Of a DNA stretch of 64,000 nucleotides, positions 61,079-64,000 are shown piece by piece. Location: assembly GCA_950097015.1 (NCBI GenBank), contig CATNEN010000003.1, positions 1,488,001 through 1,552,000 of the forward strand, in the 5' to 3' direction. The notes beneath the pieces were generated by a model that was not told the DNA's origin, made no database searches, and saw only the letters and a program-made list of their open reading frames with translations. The DNA comes from Macrostomum hystrix (Eukaryota > Platyhelminthes > Macrostomidae). A program made the translations under genes and the position numbers. The stretch's first letter is position 1. The number at the start of each line of letters is the position of its first letter.

Positions 61079-62204
61079 CTCTAAAATAGTGTCTAAAATT
61101 ATAATTATTGCCTATGGCTCTATAGCTATTTTATAAAAAAGTACTTGAATTACCTGTTTTAATAGCTTACTGGAATTTAATGCAACAAATATAAAAAAAT
61201 TCATAGACATAGAAGACAGCTAGGCCTATAAAGTGTGCTTATATAATAGTTATTATAAAATAGTTAGCAAAGCTAGCCCCAAAAGCTACCCAAGCCTAGC
61301 TAAAACTGTAATATATTCATTATATAATATTCTTTATAATATAAATATAATATTCTTTATTAGGCATAGCTATAGGTAGTATAGACCTAATATCTTCATC
61401 AAATACTAAAGGACATTGAAAGCAAAGAAAATAAAAATAAGCTAGCTAGCCATGTACCATAGTAAAGCTAGACTGGTATCAGCACTCAGTAGCATAGTAG
61501 GCCTAAGTAGGTGATTAGGTACTATAGTAATTAGCCTAGCTTAGAGTAATTAGTATACTTGGCCTAATTAGCAAGCAGGCTTGGCTAATACAGAATGCAT
61601 AATTACAAAGCCAGATGCTAGAAAGTAGAATAACCAAAATTATTTTGCTAGCTATCCGTTATTGTTATTATTATTATTAGCATTATCTGGAAGAGTAGTA
61701 CTTATATTTACAACATCTGTCTTAATTATGCCTTTCTCGTTTCTGACTGTACATATGGGCCTGCATAATTATAGAGAATAGCATGCAATACTTATACTAA
61801 TAAGCCAATTGCCATCGTCATTGATTCTCAAGCGAGTATGGTAAAGGAATTAAGATGTTCATTTACTTCGTTTAGTTACAGTCGTGTACCAATATATATT
61901 AGCTCCTGCGACGACTTTATTGGACGAAGAAATCTAAATCATAAAAATTCTTGATAATATAGGTTCAAAGAAGATAAATATAAGTTTTATATCAAAGTAT
62001 TAATCTGTTAACTAAATGCTTCCTCATTAAATGCAGCTTTTTATCTTATAAATTGTTTTACTTTTCGATACAGCGGAAATAAAAAGGTTCGTCTGTTTAA
62101 AATTCATGTAACCAACTTTTCAAGTACGAAACATTCAGAAACCCTGTTTAATTGTAGCTAAACAAAGGCGCTGCACAAAATATTTAGCTTTAGTCTCTCC
62201 ACAG
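61079..62204. other. AT-rich upstream region of the PDI gene
   Basis: Single-copy AT-rich DNA with many CTAG and AGGCCTA motifs and no open frame of note. It should contain the promoter of the PDI gene, but no unmistakable core element is visible. On the plus strand GTCTCTCCACAG ends at 62,204, a good 3' splice site 23 nt before the start codon. Confidence 0.45.
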
Positions 62205-62227
62205 ACTAGAAGCAGTTTTATTTCAAA

Positions 62228-63840
62228 ATGCTCGCTTTCAAGATTGCCTTATTACTGGCATGCGCTGCTTTGATACTTGCGCATAGCGAAGAAAAAGAAG
62301 AGCCAAAGGAAGAAACGAAAGATAATACAAACTCAAATAACGATGGCGAGATGAATGAATTCGATAGGCAGCATGCTAATGCCGGAATCTTGGTTCTTAC
62401 TGATGACAATTATGAAGAAACTATCAAGTCGCATCCGGCAGTACTTGTTAAGTTCTGTAAGTGTAATTGTTTTAAATTGCTGAAAAACGTGTGACGTAGC
62501 GAAGGCATTTGATAAATAATTTCTGAACATAGGTTCTTATTTTAATTTCAGACGCACCGTGGTGCATTCACAGTCGAGAATTCGCACCGGAATATATTAA
62601 AGCGGGGCTGTTTCTAATGGAAAGAAACTCTACAATCAGGCTAGCAAGAGTCGATGCTTCAGTCAATAAGAAGTTTGCGGAAAAGTATAACGTAACAAAT
62701 TATCCAACTTTGAAGTTCTTTAAAGGTGACGCAGTCGCTGATTATTCGGGTGGAAAAACTGGCCTCGCTGTTGCTTCTTGGGTGGAAACTAAGATGAAGC
62801 CGCCAGCAAAAAATGTTACGACAATCAACGAGGCTCATGAATTCGCCATGTCTGATGCCGTTACGATTTTGGGCCTCTTTTCGAAAGAAAATTCTACAAG
62901 CATGGCCGAGAGTTTGGCGCAGACAGCGTTCGCCCGACTGGACGAGGTACCTTGTGGCGTAACTGACAGCGAGGAGGTCCTGGCTCATTATGGAGTCACA
63001 AAAGACACCATCATTATGTTCAAAAACCTAGACAAAGAGCAACTGAACTATGAAGGACCATTTGATGCTGACAGCATTGCTAAATTTGTAAAGGCAAACA
63101 AGCTGCCCTTGGTGGTCGAATTCACTCACTACAATGCTCCCGACATTTTCAACGGCAACATTACCAAGCACCTGCTGCTCTTTGTCCACAAGTCCGACGC
63201 GGACTCATTTAAAGCCAATTTCGGCCAAATGCACGAGCCAGCCAAGATTTACAAGGACCGAGTGATCTTCATTTACGTCAACATGGATGACACCGACAAT
63301 GAGATGATACTGCAATTCTTTGGCGTCAAGAAGTCCGATCCGCCGTCCGTGCGGTTGATCGCGCTGGACTTGAACATGTCCAAGTTCAGGCCCACCTTCA
63401 AGATCATAACCTCAGATGGGCTGATTGCATTCGTTCAAGACGTTCTCGATGGCAAAATCGAACCTCACCTACCATCGCAGGATGTTCCGCAGGATTGGGA
63501 TAAAAACCCTGTGAAGGTTCTGGTCGCGAAGAACTTCGACGAGGTGACCATGGACAAAAGCAAGACAGTGTTTGTCATGTTCTACGCTCCCTGGTGTGAG
63601 CACAGCAAATTGCTCGCTCCAGTTTGGGAAGAATTGGCCAAAGACTATGCTCACAACGACACCATCGTGATAGCCAAGATGGACAGCTCCGAGAACGAGT
63701 TGTCTGACATGAAGATCCGCTCCTTTCCGACGCTGAAGCTGTTTCCCGCTAATTCCAACGACGTCTACGACTATTACGGACTCGATCGTACGTTGAAGAG
63801 CTTGAAGATCTTCCTCGACTCTGGCGGCAAGAAGCAGCCG
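62228..63840 (+). CDS. P4HB: Protein disulphide isomerase A1-type with two CxHS active sites (partial 3')
   Basis: Endoplasmic-reticulum thiol-disulphide isomerase of the PDIA1/P4HB type. Exons 62228-62456 and 62552-63840 join in phase 1 across a 95-bp intron; a GT donor follows the second exon in phase 0, so the last exon is outside the window. The 506 residues seen comprise a signal peptide (about 1-18, LLLACAALILA), an acidic spacer, and domains a, b, b' and a'. The a domain has YAPWCIHS (C81 to S84) and cis-proline NYPTLKFF; the a' domain has FYAPWCEHS (C425 to S428) and SFPTLKLF. Between them EPHLPSQDVPQDWDKNPVKV matches the human b'-a' junction. Both second cysteines of CGHC are serine, and the buried glutamate is lysine (VLVKFY) or methionine (VFVMFY). 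The human protein has 508 residues, so only the acidic tail and any KDEL-like signal are missing. Reading through the donor gives a frame to 63,951, judged intronic. Confidence 0.93.
62457..62551 (+). other. Short PDI intron 1
   Basis: A 95-bp phase-1 intron (GTAAGT to TTTCAG) splits the codon for Y77, just before the first active site. Like the 70-bp and 73-bp introns of EXOC5 (53,287-53,356 and 51,842-51,914) it contains no tandem array. Confidence 0.85.
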
Positions 63841-64000
63841 GTGAGTTTCTCAAGCAAAAGGAACTCCTGTACGCAATTGCTTCAGTTCAGGGGTTGTAAT
63901 GTCAAGGTGGGTGTTGCGACGCAACCACCCAACGTACTGAACTTACAATAATAGCAACCATGCATAAATGATGAAAACTTGTGAGCGGAAAAATTATGCC
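63841..64000 (+). other. Start of PDI intron 2 at the window edge
   Basis: Begins GTGAGT after a complete proline codon. No acceptor followed by an acidic or KDEL-encoding frame is visible before the window ends, so the final exon lies beyond it. Confidence 0.6.

Noticed and set aside
63841-63951. Read-through C-terminus of the PDI
   Set aside because: A good GTGAGT donor directly follows the conserved FLDSGG region, and the read-through tail lacks the acidic stretch and the retention signal expected of the family.

Overview
This is a piece of an animal nuclear genome. It has no prokaryotic features. The three confident genes (EEF2K, EXOC5 and a P4HB-type protein disulphide isomerase) have GT-AG introns and are animal-type genes. 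The exons are comparatively GC-rich and lie in AT-rich DNA crowded with tandem repeats. An invertebrate is likely: there are spliceable 3' splice sites 23, 25 and 176 nt before the start codons (compatible with spliced-leader trans-splicing), a tRNA-derived SINE of a type common in marine invertebrates, and hAT and ISXO2/Merlin-like transposon remains. The phylum cannot be fixed from the sequence.

Layout. Positions 1-21,288 are one continuous minisatellite with 27/29-bp units that runs off the left edge and has grown by duplication of blocks 1.4 to 14.6 kb apart. A 48-bp array (22.2-23.2 kb) and a 21-bp array (23.8-24.3 kb) follow. EEF2K lies on the minus strand from 31,381 down to 24,292 in 7 coding exons (812 aa). 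An 8.3-kb intergenic stretch with four arrays separates it from EXOC5, also on the minus strand, from 54,789 down to 39,679 in 9 coding exons (727 aa). From 55 to 59 kb there is a small transposon graveyard: a SINE-like piece, a MITE, a broken ISXO2-like transposase and a complete-ended hAT element with a perfect 8-bp target duplication. Two more arrays follow (59.3 and 60.4 kb). A PDI gene on the plus strand starts at 62,228 and leaves the window just before its C-terminal tail.

The most unusual property is that almost every intron longer than about 350 bp carries a minisatellite of its own, with a unit unlike those of its neighbours; the intron in EXOC5 intron 5 has been inflated to 8.8 kb this way. 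One repeat-filled EEF2K intron (729 bp) is open in frame from exon to exon, so its retention would add 243 residues. The second surprise is the PDI, in which both thioredoxin sites are CxHS instead of CGHC and both buried glutamates are gone. The EEF2K protein has phosphodegron-like DSGxxS motifs and an RxRxxS phosphosite motif in a long extension placed before the kinase domain.

The genes do not form a pathway. EEF2K controls translation elongation, EXOC5 is an exocyst subunit and the PDI works in the endoplasmic reticulum; they are ordinary neighbours. Nearly all long open frames inside the arrays are artefacts of unit lengths divisible by three.
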